Origin: Hydrogenophaga sp. IBVHS1
Lineage (GTDB): Bacteria; Pseudomonadota; Gammaproteobacteria; Burkholderiales; Burkholderiaceae_C
DNA length: 64,000 nt
NCBI RefSeq assembly: GCF_002127265.1
Contig: NZ_NFUU01000003.1
Coordinates: 439,307 to 503,306, forward strand
Direction of reading: 5' to 3'
Positions within the stretch are counted from its first letter, which is position 1, and each line of letters opens with the position of its first letter. The position numbers and the translations under genes are program-made. Shown piece by piece: positions 35,595-45,080 of the stretch. Under the pieces are notes generated by a model, which had not been told where the DNA came from, did no database searches, and saw only the letters and a list, made by a program, of their open reading frames with translations.

Positions 35595-35617
35595 CCTGCC
35601 TGAGTGGTCTGCGGGCT

Positions 35618-36940
35618 TCAGCCGATCGCGGGCAGCACTTCGCCACGGCTTTCGCCAAACCCGATCCGGGCCGCCCCCGGCTTCTCGCACCAGCCGCGCA
35701 GGATCACCGTGTCACCGTCTTCCAGGAAGCGGCGCGTTGCACCGATGCCGGGCAGCGGCACGTCGCGCGTGCCACCCGCGCTGAGTTCCACGATGGCGCC
35801 GGCTTCGCCCGGCGTGGGGCCGGAGATGGTGCCCGTGCCCAGCAGGTCGCCGGGCTGCAGGTTGCAGCCGCCCACGGTGTGCTGCGCCAGCATCTGCGCG
35901 ATGGTCCAGTACTGGTGGCGAAAGCTGGTGGCCGAGAGCCGGTCTGGCGCCACACCGCGTGTGCGGTGCTCGTTCGATTCCAGCTGAACTTCCAGTTGCA
36001 CGTCCACCGCGCCATGCGCGCTGTTGGCGGCGCTCGCCAGGTAGGCCAGTGGTTGCGGTTCGTCGGCCGGGTGCGCGAACGGCCCGCGGTAGGGCGCGAG
36101 CGCTTCCAGGGTCACGATCCACGGCGAGACCGTGGTGCAGAAGTTCTTGCCGAGGAAGGGGCCGAGCGGGTTCATCTCCCAGAACTGGTGGTCGCGCGCT
36201 GACCAGTCGTTGAGCAGGCACATGCCGAAAATGTGGTCTTCGGCTTCGGCGATGGGAATGGGTGCGCCCATGGCATTGCCGGGGCCGATGTAGAAGCCCA
36301 TCTCCAGTTCGTAATCGAGCCGGCGGCAGGGGCCGTACACCGGTGCGCTCGCGCCCGGCGCCATGGCCTGGCCCATGGGGCGCTTGAAGGGCGTGCCGCT
36401 GATCACCACGCTGGAGGCGCGACCGTGGTACGCGATCGGCAACCACTGGAAGTTGGGCGTGAGCGGGTCGTCCGGCCGGATCACGCGGCCCACGTTGCGC
36501 GCGTGGTGGATGGAGGTGTAGAAGTCGGTGTAGTCACCAATGCGCGTGGGCACGCGGTATTCGGCTTCGGCCTGCGGCACGAGGCTCGCGCGCAGCGCGT
36601 TCACGCCCGGGCCGCTCGCGCCGGCCTTGAGCAGGTCGAACAGCGCGTGGCGCAGCGCGCGCCAGGCGGGCGGGCCCATGGCCAGAAATTCATTGAGGGC
36701 GTCGCCCGTGCAGGCATTCACCGCCTGTGCCGCCGCGCCCGACACCGCGTTGTCGCGCGCAATGGCCGCCAGGTCGATCACCTGGTCGCCAATGGCCACG
36801 CCAGCGCGAAACGCTTCGCCGGGTGCCTTGCGTCGGAACACGCCGAAGGGCAGGTTCTGGATCGGGAAGTCGGTGCCCGCTGCGTTGGCGGATTCCAGCC
36901 AGCTGCGGGCGCTGGCGTCGTGCGTGTGGTTGAGTTCCAT
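35618..36940 (-). CDS. fahA: Fumarylacetoacetase
   Basis: A 440-residue FAH. The N-terminal domain carries FPIQNLPFGVFRR. The catalytic domain holds YTDFYTSIHHARNVGRVIRP, YHGRASSVVISGTPFKRP, LDYELEMGFYIG and LNDWSARDHQFWEM, including the metal ligands and catalytic His typical of the enzyme. It hydrolyses fumarylacetoacetate to fumarate and acetoacetate. The usual homogentisate dioxygenase neighbour is absent. Instead it closes an operon with a cyclase-family hydrolase and an ABC importer, 5 bp downstream of the cyclase gene. Confidence 0.9.
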   Translation of the reverse strand: MELNHTHDASARSWLESANAAGTDFPIQNLPFGVFRRKAPGEAFRAGVAIGDQVIDLAAIARDNAVSGAAAQAVNACTGDALNEFLAMGPPAWRALRHALFDLLKAGASGPGVNALRASLVPQAEAEYRVPTRIGDYTDFYTSIHHARNVGRVIRPDDPLTPNFQWLPIAYHGRASSVVISGTPFKRPMGQAMAPGASAPVYGPCRRLDYELEMGFYIGPGNAMGAPIPIAEAEDHIFGMCLLNDWSARDHQFWEMNPLGPFLGKNFCTTVSPWIVTLEALAPYRGPFAHPADEPQPLAYLASAANSAHGAVDVQLEVQLESNEHRTRGVAPDRLSATSFRHQYWTIAQMLAQHTVGGCNLQPGDLLGTGTISGPTPGEAGAIVELSAGGTRDVPLPGIGATRRFLEDGDTVILRGWCEKPGAARIGFGESRGEVLPAIG

Positions 36941-36945
36941 GGTGT

Positions 36946-37755
36946 TCAGGCGGCCGTGGCTTGCAATGCGTCGTCGAAGATGGCCACAGCACGGGTCCAA
37001 CCCGCCGAGGCGCCGCGGATCTTGTGCGGGAAACACGAGATGAAGAAGCCGTCGGCCGGCAGCGCTTCGAGGTTGTGCAGCTTCTCGATGTGGCAATAGC
37101 CGATGTCGCGCCCGGCCTTGTGGCCTTCCCAGATCAGCGAAGCGTCTTTGGTCTCGCCGTACTTCTGCGCGGTGTGCACGAAGGGCGCGTCCCAGCTCCA
37201 GGCGTCGGTGCCGGTCAGGCGCACGCCACGCTCCAGCAAATACATGGTGGCCTCGTAGCCCATGCCGCAGCCGGCCGACACGTAGTCGTTATGGCCGTAG
37301 CGCGAACCGGCGCGCGTGTTCACCACCACGATCTCCAGCGGCTTGATGGTGTGGCCGATGCGCTTCAACTCCGCCTCCACATCGGCGGCCGTGACCACGT
37401 AGCCATCCGCGAAGTGGCGAAAGTCCAGCTTCACGCCAGGCTGGAAGCACCAGTCCAGCGGCACGTCGTGGATGGCGATCGCCGGCTTCTTCTCGCCCAG
37501 CGCGTTGTCCATGGTGGAGTGGAAGTGGTAGGGCGCATCGAGGTGCGTGCCGTTGTGGGTGGAGAGCTGCACCAGCTCCACGGCCCAGCCTTCGCCGTCG
37601 GGCAGGTCTTCTTTTTTCAGACCGGGGAAAAAGGGCTCGATCTGCTCGAAGGTGTTGTCGTGCGTGAAGTACTGGATCTTGGGCGCGAAGGCCGGCGGAT
37701 CGCTCAGCACGTCGTTTTCCAGGTAGATGGACAGGTCGACCAGTTTTCGGGGCAT
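36946..37755 (-). CDS. Cyclase-family (KynB/isatin hydrolase-like) metal hydrolase
   Basis: A 269-residue member of the cyclase family. The metal-binding signature HNGTHLDAPYHF is intact, and VVVNTRAGSRYGHNDYV is conserved. Family members include kynurenine formamidase, isatin hydrolase and hydrolases of cyclic amides or imides. The ATG at 37755 starts MPRKLVDLSIYLEND, the normal N-terminus. Its place between ABC permease genes and fumarylacetoacetase suggests it opens or trims the imported substrate. Confidence 0.85.
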   Translation of the reverse strand: MPRKLVDLSIYLENDVLSDPPAFAPKIQYFTHDNTFEQIEPFFPGLKKEDLPDGEGWAVELVQLSTHNGTHLDAPYHFHSTMDNALGEKKPAIAIHDVPLDWCFQPGVKLDFRHFADGYVVTAADVEAELKRIGHTIKPLEIVVVNTRAGSRYGHNDYVSAGCGMGYEATMYLLERGVRLTGTDAWSWDAPFVHTAQKYGETKDASLIWEGHKAGRDIGYCHIEKLHNLEALPADGFFISCFPHKIRGASAGWTRAVAIFDDALQATAA

Positions 37756-37787
37756 GGTGTTCTCCGTTGGGGGTGAGGGGTGTGGTG

Positions 37788-38564
37788 TCAGGGACGCTGC
37801 CAGCGCAGCAAGGATCTTTCGGCGAGCGCCAGCATCACGTTGCTGGCAAAGCCCATGGCGCCGAGCAGCACGATGCCGGCGAACAGCTCGCTGGCCTGGA
37901 ACGAGCGCGCCGCCAGCAGGATGGCCTGGCCCAGCCCGGGTTGCGAGGCGATCATCTCGCCCACCACCGACACGATGAGCGAGACCGTCATGGACAGCCG
38001 CATGCCGGCCAGGATGTCGGGCATGGCGTTCGGCAGGCCGATCTTGAGCACGAAAGCGAGGTGACTCAGCTCCAGCGAGCGCGACACTTCGCGCAATTGC
38101 TTGTGCACGTTCGCCAGGCCGTGCAGTGTGGCCAGCAGCACCGGCCACATGGCGCCGAACGCCACCACCGCCAGCACCATGCCGCCCGACAGGCCAAACA
38201 GCGCAATCGCCAGCGGCATCACGGCAGACGCCGGCAGCGGGCGGATGAATTCGAGCGTGGGGGCGATCCATTCGCGCGCGCGCTCGGAGCTGCCGATGAG
38301 CGCGCCCAGCGCAATGCCCAGCGCGCTTGCCAGCACCCAGCCGCTGAACATGCGGCTGAGCGTGGCCCAGGTGTACGCGGCCAGGTCGCCACCCGCCAGG
38401 CCCTGAACCAGACTCGCCAGCGTGGCCTGCGGCGTGGGCAGAAAGGCCCGGTTGACCCAGCCGCTGGTGCTGGCCGCCCACCACAGGCCGATGAAGCCAG
38501 CGAGCACGAGCGCAGAGCCGGCCGCGCTGCCGAAAGCGTTGAGGGTGCGCAGGGTGGTCTTCAT
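37788..38564 (-). CDS. ABC transporter permease (nitrate/sulfonate/taurine type), second
   Basis: A 258-residue BPD_transp_1 permease with six helices. The ATPase-docking segment EVSRSLELSHLAFVLKIGLP and the tail GQAILLAARSFQASELFAGI are typical of SsuC/TauC. Its start overlaps the stop of the preceding permease by 4 bp. Two different permeases in one system imply a heterodimeric channel. Confidence 0.88.
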   Translation of the reverse strand: MKTTLRTLNAFGSAAGSALVLAGFIGLWWAASTSGWVNRAFLPTPQATLASLVQGLAGGDLAAYTWATLSRMFSGWVLASALGIALGALIGSSERAREWIAPTLEFIRPLPASAVMPLAIALFGLSGGMVLAVVAFGAMWPVLLATLHGLANVHKQLREVSRSLELSHLAFVLKIGLPNAMPDILAGMRLSMTVSLIVSVVGEMIASQPGLGQAILLAARSFQASELFAGIVLLGAMGFASNVMLALAERSLLRWQRP

Positions 38565-39310
38565 GCGGCTTGCTCCCCCATGGCGCGCGCCACGCGGCGC
38601 TGCAACGCGAGCGCGCCGACGTTGATGACATAACCCACCACGCCGATCCACGCCAGCCAGGCCAGCATGAGCGCCGGGTCCAGGCTTTGCTGCGCGATCA
38701 TCATGGCGTAGCCCATGCCGTGCGGGTTGGCCGCGATCTCCACCGTCACCGCCACCACCAGCGCAATCGCCACGCCCAGCCGCAGCGCCACAAAGAGGCG
38801 CGGCACGATGGCCGGGCCGATGATCCAGGCGAAGCGTTGCCAGGCGTTGAGCTGCAGCGCGCGCGACACCTCGAGCAGACGCGGCTCCACCTGCTGCACC
38901 GCCGCCTGCGTGAGCACCAGCATGGGCCACAGGCAGGCGAAAGCCACCACGCTGAGCTCCATGCGCAGGCCAAAGCCGAACACCAGCATGGCCAGCGGGA
39001 TCAACGCCACCGAAGGAATGGGGCGCGCCACCTCCACGCTGAGAAAACCGAGTTGTGCCGCGCGGCGCGACAGGCCCAGCAGTGTGCCGAGCAGCAGGCC
39101 CCCGAGCGCGCCGATCAACAGGCCCAGCGCAGCGGTGCCGAGCGTGAACGCCGTGGCCTCGAACAGCGAACCGTCGGTGAGGGCGCCCCAGAAGGCGCGC
39201 ACGGCCGCGCTCGGCGGCGCGATGGCGTCGCTGCCCTGGCCAGTGGTGCGCGCCCAGAGTTCCAGCGCGCCGATCAGCAGCGCCGGGAACGCGAGGGATT
39301 TCAGCTTCAT
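38561..39310 (-). CDS. ABC transporter permease (nitrate/sulfonate/taurine type), first
   Basis: A 249-residue permease with six helices. The docking loop reads EVSRALQLNAWQRFAWIIGP, and the C-terminal helix pair is followed by RRVARAMG. It starts 1 bp after the ATPase stop and overlaps the second permease start as ATGA. It is related to, but clearly different from, its partner. Confidence 0.88.
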   Translation of the reverse strand: MKLKSLAFPALLIGALELWARTTGQGSDAIAPPSAAVRAFWGALTDGSLFEATAFTLGTAALGLLIGALGGLLLGTLLGLSRRAAQLGFLSVEVARPIPSVALIPLAMLVFGFGLRMELSVVAFACLWPMLVLTQAAVQQVEPRLLEVSRALQLNAWQRFAWIIGPAIVPRLFVALRLGVAIALVVAVTVEIAANPHGMGYAMMIAQQSLDPALMLAWLAWIGVVGYVINVGALALQRRVARAMGEQAA

Positions 39311-39311
39311 C

Positions 39312-40079
39312 TCAATGGCCGAGGTAGTGGTAGAGCTCGCGGCGCAGGCGCAGGAACTCCGGGTGTTCCTTGGTGCTGAGCTGGTCGCGTGGCTGCGGCA
39401 GCGGCACGTCGATCAACGCGGCCACGCTGGGCAGTTCGGGCGTGGGGTTGCTGCGCAGCGCGATCACGCGGTCGCCCAGGTACAGCGCTTCTTCCAGGTC
39501 GTGCGTGACGAACATGACGGTCAAACCCTCTTCGCGCACCAGGCGGGCCAGTTCGTCCTGCAGCGTTTCGCGCGTCATCGCATCGAGCGCGCCGAAGGGC
39601 TCGTCCATCAGCATCACGTCGGGCCGCTGCGCGAGGCAGCGCGCGATCTGCACACGCTGCTGCATGCCGCCAGAGAGCTGGGCCGGAAACTTCTCTGCGT
39701 GCGCGCCGAGCCCCACGGTCTTCAGCACATGCGCGATGCGTCCCGGCCGCTCCGCCGCTGGCACGCTGGCGGCCTCCAGCGCCAGCGCCACGTTGGCCTG
39801 CACGGTGCGCCAGGGCAGCAGGGCACGCCCGTAGTCCTGGAACACAAAGGCCACTTCGCGGCTCGGGCCGGTGATGGCCGCGCCCTTGCGCTGCACGCTG
39901 CCGTGGCTCGGCGCGACGAACCCGGCGGCGGCGCGCAGCAGCGTGGTCTTGCCGCAGCCCGAGGGGCCGATCACGCAGACGAACTCGCCGCGTCGCACCG
40001 AGAGCTCCACCGGCGAAAGAATCTGCCGGCCGCCGAGCTCGATGGCCACGCGGTCGAAATGCAGGACGGTGTCGGTCAT
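39312..40079 (-). CDS. ABC transporter ATP-binding protein (SsuB/TauB-like)
   Basis: A 255-residue ABC ATPase with Walker A IGPSGCGKTTLLRAAAG, Q-loop FVFQDYGRALLPWRTV, signature LSGGMQQRVQIARCLAQ, Walker B VMLMDEPFGALDAMTRE and switch THDLEEALYL. It energises uptake by the two downstream permeases. The ATG at 40079 opens MTDTVLHFDRVAIELGG; longer upstream frames read through the binding-protein gene and were discarded. Confidence 0.9.
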   Translation of the reverse strand: MTDTVLHFDRVAIELGGRQILSPVELSVRRGEFVCVIGPSGCGKTTLLRAAAGFVAPSHGSVQRKGAAITGPSREVAFVFQDYGRALLPWRTVQANVALALEAASVPAAERPGRIAHVLKTVGLGAHAEKFPAQLSGGMQQRVQIARCLAQRPDVMLMDEPFGALDAMTRETLQDELARLVREEGLTVMFVTHDLEEALYLGDRVIALRSNPTPELPSVAALIDVPLPQPRDQLSTKEHPEFLRLRRELYHYLGH

Positions 40080-40114
40080 GTTCAAGGGGGCGCTGGCGTG
40101 GGGTGAGGCGTGCC

Positions 40115-41056
40115 TCACTTGGCGATGAGCCGGGTCACGTCGGGCAGGGTCTTGAGCATGTCCTGGTCCTTCATGAGGTTGACCCAGTAGGTGAGCTGTT
40201 TCTCGGTCACCACCGGGCCGGGCGGCGAGATCTGCACCTTGGCAATCACCTCGGGCGGCAGCTTGATGTATTTTCCGATGGCCGCACGCACCGCGTCGTT
40301 GTTCTTCGGCTGCGCCATGAAGGCGGCGGCTTCCTGAATGGATTCGCGGAACGAGCGCGCGGCCGCCGGGTTCTTCGCCACCCAGTCGCGCCGCGCGGTG
40401 TGGATGATGGTGGGCTGGTTCTCGGGCAGGAAGGTCGAGTAGTACGAGGCCACATAGCCGATGCCGCTGTCGGTGATGCGGCTCATGAACGGGTCGGCGC
40501 TCACCACGGCATCGACCGAGCCACCGCGCAGCAGGTCGCCGTGCTGCGGGAAAGAGGCCTCGACGAAATTCACGCTCTTGAAGTCCACACCCTGCGTCTT
40601 GAGCCAGCCGCGAAACGTGACGTGCAGGAACGCGCCCAGGCCGGGCACGCCGATTTTCTTGCCCACGCAGTCCTTCGCGTTGCGGATGCCGCTGCCGGCC
40701 TTGGCCACGAGGCCGAAGCCGGTGATGGTCTTGGACGTGACGCCGCCGCCGGCCACCACCACGTGGTCCAGGCCGCCGTCCACCGACTGCAGGAACACGC
40801 TGGGCGTGGGGCCGCCGATCTGCAGCGAGTCGGCCTGCACGGCGGCCGGAATGGTGGAGTTGATCGGGATGAACTTCAGCTCCACATCGAGCGCGCGCTT
40901 CTTGAAGTAGCCGTTCTCGGCGGCGACGAACACCGAGGCGAAATCGGTCACGGCGGTGTAGCCGAACACGATCTTCGTGCTGGCCTGCGCGAAGGCCGGC
41001 AGGGCCAGGGTGGCGGGAACGGAGGCCAGGGCGGCCAGGGCGGTGCGACGTTTCAT
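40115..41056 (-). CDS. ABC transporter substrate-binding protein (SsuA/NMT1-like)
   Basis: A 313-residue exported binding protein whose signal peptide ends at TLALPAFAQA. The body follows the SsuA/TauA/NMT1 pattern (IVFGYTAVTDFASVFVAAENGYF, GLGAFLHVTFRGWL, in segments). The ligand is not readable from sequence; homologues bind sulfonates, nitrate, pyrimidine precursors or aromatics. Its ATG overlaps the TetR stop (ATGA), so the regulator and transporter share one message. Confidence 0.87.
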   Translation of the reverse strand: MKRRTALAALASVPATLALPAFAQASTKIVFGYTAVTDFASVFVAAENGYFKKRALDVELKFIPINSTIPAAVQADSLQIGGPTPSVFLQSVDGGLDHVVVAGGGVTSKTITGFGLVAKAGSGIRNAKDCVGKKIGVPGLGAFLHVTFRGWLKTQGVDFKSVNFVEASFPQHGDLLRGGSVDAVVSADPFMSRITDSGIGYVASYYSTFLPENQPTIIHTARRDWVAKNPAAARSFRESIQEAAAFMAQPKNNDAVRAAIGKYIKLPPEVIAKVQISPPGPVVTEKQLTYWVNLMKDQDMLKTLPDVTRLIAK

Positions 41057-41769
41057 GCTTGTCTCCTTCTGGGTGGGGTGGGCTGACTCTTCTGGGCTGA
41101 AATGGGCATGGCGGCGCGCAGGCCGCCGACGATGAAGCGCACCAGTCGCTCGGCGGCGGCCGGGTCGCTGGCTTTGTTGAGATCGTGCGAGAGGCGTTCG
41201 ATGCGGTCGTCCACCAGGTGGTGCAGCAGTGCGCCCAGCGCAAACTGGTAACCCCAGGCCACATCGGCCCGGCTGCCCTGCGGCAGGGCGTGGTGCAGCG
41301 CGTCGATGAAGCGGTGCGCCATGGGGTCGAAGAACTCGCGCAACACGCGGTCGGCCTCTTCGCTGTTGTAGGCGAGTTCGCGCCCCACCAGCTGCGCGTA
41401 GTACTGACCCTCGGGGCTGGAGCGCATGCGGATCACCGGCTGCACGAAGGCTTCGACAATGCGCGTAAGCGTGAGCGGATCGGCCGGGTCGCGGGAGGCC
41501 ACTTCCAGCGCCTGCAGGCGCTCGTCGATGGTCTGGCTCCAGTGCGCGAACACCGCGTGGAACAGGTCCTGCTTCGGCCCGTAGTAATAAGCCACCAGCG
41601 CCAGCGGCACGCCGGCCTCTTCCGCAATCTGCCGGATGGTGACTGCGTGGTAGCCACGCTGCGCGAACAGCTTTTCCGCCGCGAGCAGGATGGCCTGCTG
41701 GCGGTCGGGTCGGGGCGGTGCTTCGCCCTTGCGGCGGGCAGCCGCTGGCGCGGTTTTGGTGGCGGGCAT
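41053..41769 (-). CDS. TetR/AcrR family regulator
   Basis: A 238-residue TetR protein. The helix-turn-helix is RQQAILLAAEKLFAQRGYHAVTIRQIAEEAGVPLALVAYYYG, seen across residues about 22-65. The C-terminal part resembles the CerR-like effector domain. It heads a seven-gene operon (binding protein, ATPase, two permeases, cyclase, fumarylacetoacetase) and is divergent from acetoacetyl-CoA synthetase. An in-frame GTG at 41805 would lengthen it by 12 residues. The 86-bp divergent gap has a TTGATCAA palindrome (41785-41792) that may be part of its operator. Confidence 0.85.
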   Translation of the reverse strand: MPATKTAPAAARRKGEAPPRPDRQQAILLAAEKLFAQRGYHAVTIRQIAEEAGVPLALVAYYYGPKQDLFHAVFAHWSQTIDERLQALEVASRDPADPLTLTRIVEAFVQPVIRMRSSPEGQYYAQLVGRELAYNSEEADRVLREFFDPMAHRFIDALHHALPQGSRADVAWGYQFALGALLHHLVDDRIERLSHDLNKASDPAAAERLVRFIVGGLRAAMPISAQKSQPTPPRRRQA

Positions 41770-41855
41770 GGCGGTATTGAACGCTTGATCAATTTTGTTG
41801 AACACGCGTACAAACCCTAGGCGCGGGGCGTTCAAGCGCGAACTAAGCTCGGCCC

Positions 41856-43952
41856 ATGACCGCGCCCTACGTGCCCCAGATCCGCCTCTACCAGCAATGG
41901 CTGGCCGAACACCGTGGCCTGCGCTTTGACAGCTACGACGCGCTGTGGCGGTGGTCCACCACCGAGCTCGACGCCTTCTGGCAAAGCATCTGGGACTACT
42001 TTGAATTGCAGTCACCCACACCGCACACGGCGGTGCTGGCCAGGAACGTGATGCCGGGCGCAAGCTGGTTCCCGGGTGCCAAGGCGAACTATGCGCAGCA
42101 GGTCATGCGCCACGTGCAGGCCGCGCACGCCGCTGGTTTTGCGGCGGTGGTGGCCCGCAATGAAAAGGGCCGTCGAACGGAACTGAGCTGGCCCGAGCTG
42201 CAGCGCCAGGTGGCGTCTCTCGCGTTGCACCTGCAGGCCCAGGGGGTGCAACCGGGCGACCGCGTGGCCGCCTACCTGCCCAACATTCCCGAGGCCATGG
42301 TGGCCTTCCTTGCCACCGTGAGCATCGGTGGCGTGTGGAGCATCTGCGCACCCGACATGGGCACCAACGCCGTGCTCGACCGCTTCCGCCAGATCGAGCC
42401 GGTGGTGCTCATTGCCTGCGACGGCGTGACCTACGGCGGGCGCGATTTCGACCGGCTGGCGGTGGTGGCTGAGTTGCGCGCGGCGCTGCCCACCGTGCGC
42501 CACGTGCTGCTGCACACCAACCTGGCCGAAGGCGACGCCGACCGCGCCAACGTCCTGGAACGCGCCGCACCCTGCGCGAGTTTTGAGCAGGCCACCGCGC
42601 GCGACGACGCCACGGTGCGGGCCTTCGAGCCGCTGTGGCTGCCGTTCGATCACCCGTTGTGGATCGTCTATTCCAGCGGCACCACCGGCCTTCCCAAGCC
42701 CATCGTGCATGGCCACGGTGGCACGCTCATCGTGGGCCTGGCGCTGAAGATATTGCACAACGACATCGGCTGCAGCTACGCGCCCAACAGCTGGGGCGAG
42801 CGCTACCACTGGTACAGCTCCACCGGCTGGGTGATGTGGAACGCGCAGACCAGTGGCCTGCTCAACGGCACCACCTGCGTGATCTTTGATGGCAACCCCG
42901 GCGGCAGCAAGGAACGCCCGGACTGGACCACGCTCTGGCGCTTTGCCGCCGAGGAGGGCGTGACCTTCTTCGGCGCGGGCGCAGCGTTCTTCGCCAACTG
43001 TCTCAAGGCCGGTGTGGACCTGTCCACCTGCGGCAACCTCTCGGCCGTGCGGGCGCTCGGCACCACAGGATCGCCGCTGTCGGAGGATTCGCAGCGCTGG
43101 GGCACGGAGCAGTTCGCCCGCATCGCGTCGAGTCCTGCCCAGAAAGACATCTGGTGGTGCAACATCAGTGGCGGCACCGACTTCGCCGGCGCCTTCATTG
43201 GCGGCAACCGCGAGCTCCCGCAAACGCCGGGGCGCATGCAGTGCCGCCTGCTCGGCTGCGCGGTCGAGGCCTGGAACGAACAGGGCCAGCCGGTCATCGA
43301 CGAAGTGGGTGAGCTCGTCTGCGCACAACCCATCCCGTCGATGCCGCTGTACTTCGTGGGCGATGTCGACCACCGCCGGTTGATCGGCAGCTACTTCGAC
43401 ACCTACCCGCCCGGCCAGGGCCGCCGGCCCGGCGGCGGTGATCTCGATGCAAGTGCGGGCGCGGTCTGGCGCCATGGCGACTGGCTGCGCATCCACCCGG
43501 ACGGCTCCTGCGTCATCTACGGCCGCTCCGACGCCACCATCAACCGCCATGGCCTGCGCATGGGCACGAGCGAGCTCTACAGCGCGGTCGAAGCGCTGCC
43601 GGAGGTGATGGACTCGATGGTGGTGGACCTCGAATACCTGGGCCGCGAGAGTTACATGCCGCTCTTCGTGGTGCTGCGCGAAGGCCACGCGCTCGACGCC
43701 GCCACGCGAGGCCGCATTGTCGACAGCATCAAGAATGCACTCTCCCCGCGCTTCGTGCCCAACGATGTGTTTCAGGTCGCCGAGATCCCGCGCACCCTCT
43801 CGGGCAAGAAACAGGAGCTGCCGATCAAGAAACTGCTGCTCGGCCAGCCGCTGGAGAAGGTGATCAACCGCGAAGCCATGGCCAACCCGGGCTGCCTCGA
43901 CTGGTACGTGGCCTTCGCGGCGGATCGCGAGCGCCCCGGTTCGCGCCCGTGA
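41856..43952 (+). CDS. acsA: Acetoacetyl-CoA synthetase
   Basis: A 698-residue adenylate-forming ligase. The ANL motifs include the P-loop YSSGTTGLPKPIVHGHGG, WWCNISGGTDFAGAF and the hinge/Lys region RTLSGKKQELPIKKLL. The N-terminal FELQSP and PGASWFPGAKANYAQQV are typical of acetoacetate-CoA ligases. It activates acetoacetate in the cytoplasm for thiolysis to acetyl-CoA. It is divergent from the operon ending in fumarylacetoacetase, which makes acetoacetate, a strong functional fit. The product is somewhat longer than many homologues because of a Gly-rich insertion (GQGRRPGGGDLDASAGA). Confidence 0.92.
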   Translation: MTAPYVPQIRLYQQWLAEHRGLRFDSYDALWRWSTTELDAFWQSIWDYFELQSPTPHTAVLARNVMPGASWFPGAKANYAQQVMRHVQAAHAAGFAAVVARNEKGRRTELSWPELQRQVASLALHLQAQGVQPGDRVAAYLPNIPEAMVAFLATVSIGGVWSICAPDMGTNAVLDRFRQIEPVVLIACDGVTYGGRDFDRLAVVAELRAALPTVRHVLLHTNLAEGDADRANVLERAAPCASFEQATARDDATVRAFEPLWLPFDHPLWIVYSSGTTGLPKPIVHGHGGTLIVGLALKILHNDIGCSYAPNSWGERYHWYSSTGWVMWNAQTSGLLNGTTCVIFDGNPGGSKERPDWTTLWRFAAEEGVTFFGAGAAFFANCLKAGVDLSTCGNLSAVRALGTTGSPLSEDSQRWGTEQFARIASSPAQKDIWWCNISGGTDFAGAFIGGNRELPQTPGRMQCRLLGCAVEAWNEQGQPVIDEVGELVCAQPIPSMPLYFVGDVDHRRLIGSYFDTYPPGQGRRPGGGDLDASAGAVWRHGDWLRIHPDGSCVIYGRSDATINRHGLRMGTSELYSAVEALPEVMDSMVVDLEYLGRESYMPLFVVLREGHALDAATRGRIVDSIKNALSPRFVPNDVFQVAEIPRTLSGKKQELPIKKLLLGQPLEKVINREAMANPGCLDWYVAFAADRERPGSRP

Positions 43953-44072
43953 CCGGCACTGCCGGCAGTCGCGCCCGCGACTGATTCGCACCGCAACCAA
44001 GGGGCGGCCCGCTGTTCAGCGGCGCACGCATTGTTTACGTTTCCGGTTTCCCCACCGAACCGGAGACAAGCC

Positions 44073-45068
44073 ATGCGCCACACAGATGCTTCCCTCAATC
44101 GCCGCCAGGTGTTGACCGCCGCCGCGGCTGCCGTTGCCTTGCCCACGCTGCTGCCCACCGGCGCGCTGGCGCAAGACAAATTCCCCTCGCGCCCGGTCAC
44201 CCTGATTGCGCCCTGGCCCGCCGGTGGCAGCAGCGATGGCGTGCTGCGAGCGCTTGCCCAGAGCGCCAGCAAGACGCTCGGCGTGCCGGTGGTGGTGGAG
44301 AACAAGCCCGGTGTGGGTGGCACGCTGGGCGCCAGCGCCATGATGCAGGCACGCCCGGATGGCTACACCGTGACGCAGTTGCCGCTGGGCATCTACCGCC
44401 TGCCCCACATGCAGACCATGCCCTTCGATCCGGTGAAAGACCTCACCCACATCGTCTGCCTGACGGGCTACACCTTCGGCATTGCCTGCACGGCCGACGC
44501 GCCGTTCAAGACGCTCAAGGAAATGGTCGCCTACGCCAAGGCCAACCCCGGCAAACTCGAATACGGTCACACCGGCACCGGCACCACGCCGCACCTCGCG
44601 ATCGAGGAATTCAGCGAGAAGGCCGGCATCCAGCTCAACCCGATTCCCTACAAGGGTTCAGCCGAAATCATGCAGGCCATTCTGGGTGGCCACATCCGCA
44701 TGATGAGCGGCACCACCGAGTTCGCGCCGCATGTGTTCAGCGGCAAGCTGCGGCTGCTCGCCACGCTGGGGAGCCAGCGCAACAAGGCGTTTCCCGATGT
44801 GCCCACGGTCAAGGAAAGCGGCTGGGACACCATCACCGAATCGCCCTTCGGCATCGGTGGGCCCAAGGGCATGGACCCGGCGGTGGTGAAGGTGTTGCAC
44901 GACGCCTTCAAGGCCACGCTCGACGACCCGGAAGTGAAGGCCACCTTCGACAAGTTCTACCAGCCCACGGTTTACATGAACACCGCCGACTACACGGCCT
45001 ATGCGGTGCGCACGTTTGCGGCGGAGAAGGCGACGATCGAGCGACTGGGACTCAGCAAGAAGAGCTGA
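44073..45068 (+). CDS. Bug/TctC-type periplasmic binding protein
   Basis: A 331-residue tripartite-tricarboxylate receptor (Bug) protein. The twin-Arg-like signal LNRRQVLTAAAAAVALPTLL is followed by FPSRPVTLIAPWPAGGSSD and GTTPHLAIEEFSEKAG, hallmark Bug motifs. Betaproteobacteria encode many Bug proteins, often without TctA/TctB neighbours, as here. The ligand is usually a carboxylate or amide. It is about 120 bp after acetoacetyl-CoA synthetase and could be cotranscribed with it. Confidence 0.88.
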   Translation: MRHTDASLNRRQVLTAAAAAVALPTLLPTGALAQDKFPSRPVTLIAPWPAGGSSDGVLRALAQSASKTLGVPVVVENKPGVGGTLGASAMMQARPDGYTVTQLPLGIYRLPHMQTMPFDPVKDLTHIVCLTGYTFGIACTADAPFKTLKEMVAYAKANPGKLEYGHTGTGTTPHLAIEEFSEKAGIQLNPIPYKGSAEIMQAILGGHIRMMSGTTEFAPHVFSGKLRLLATLGSQRNKAFPDVPTVKESGWDTITESPFGIGGPKGMDPAVVKVLHDAFKATLDDPEVKATFDKFYQPTVYMNTADYTAYAVRTFAAEKATIERLGLSKKS

Positions 45069-45080
45069 GTGAAAAAATCC

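Noticed and set aside
41770..41855. TTGATCAA as a defined TetR operator
   Set aside because: Only a short palindrome without a clear extended symmetry; mentioned with the regulator gene but not called as a separate site.
42012..44000. About 660-codon minus-strand frame opposite acetoacetyl-CoA synthetase
   Set aside because: Antisense shadow; the plus-strand ANL motifs are intact and decisive.
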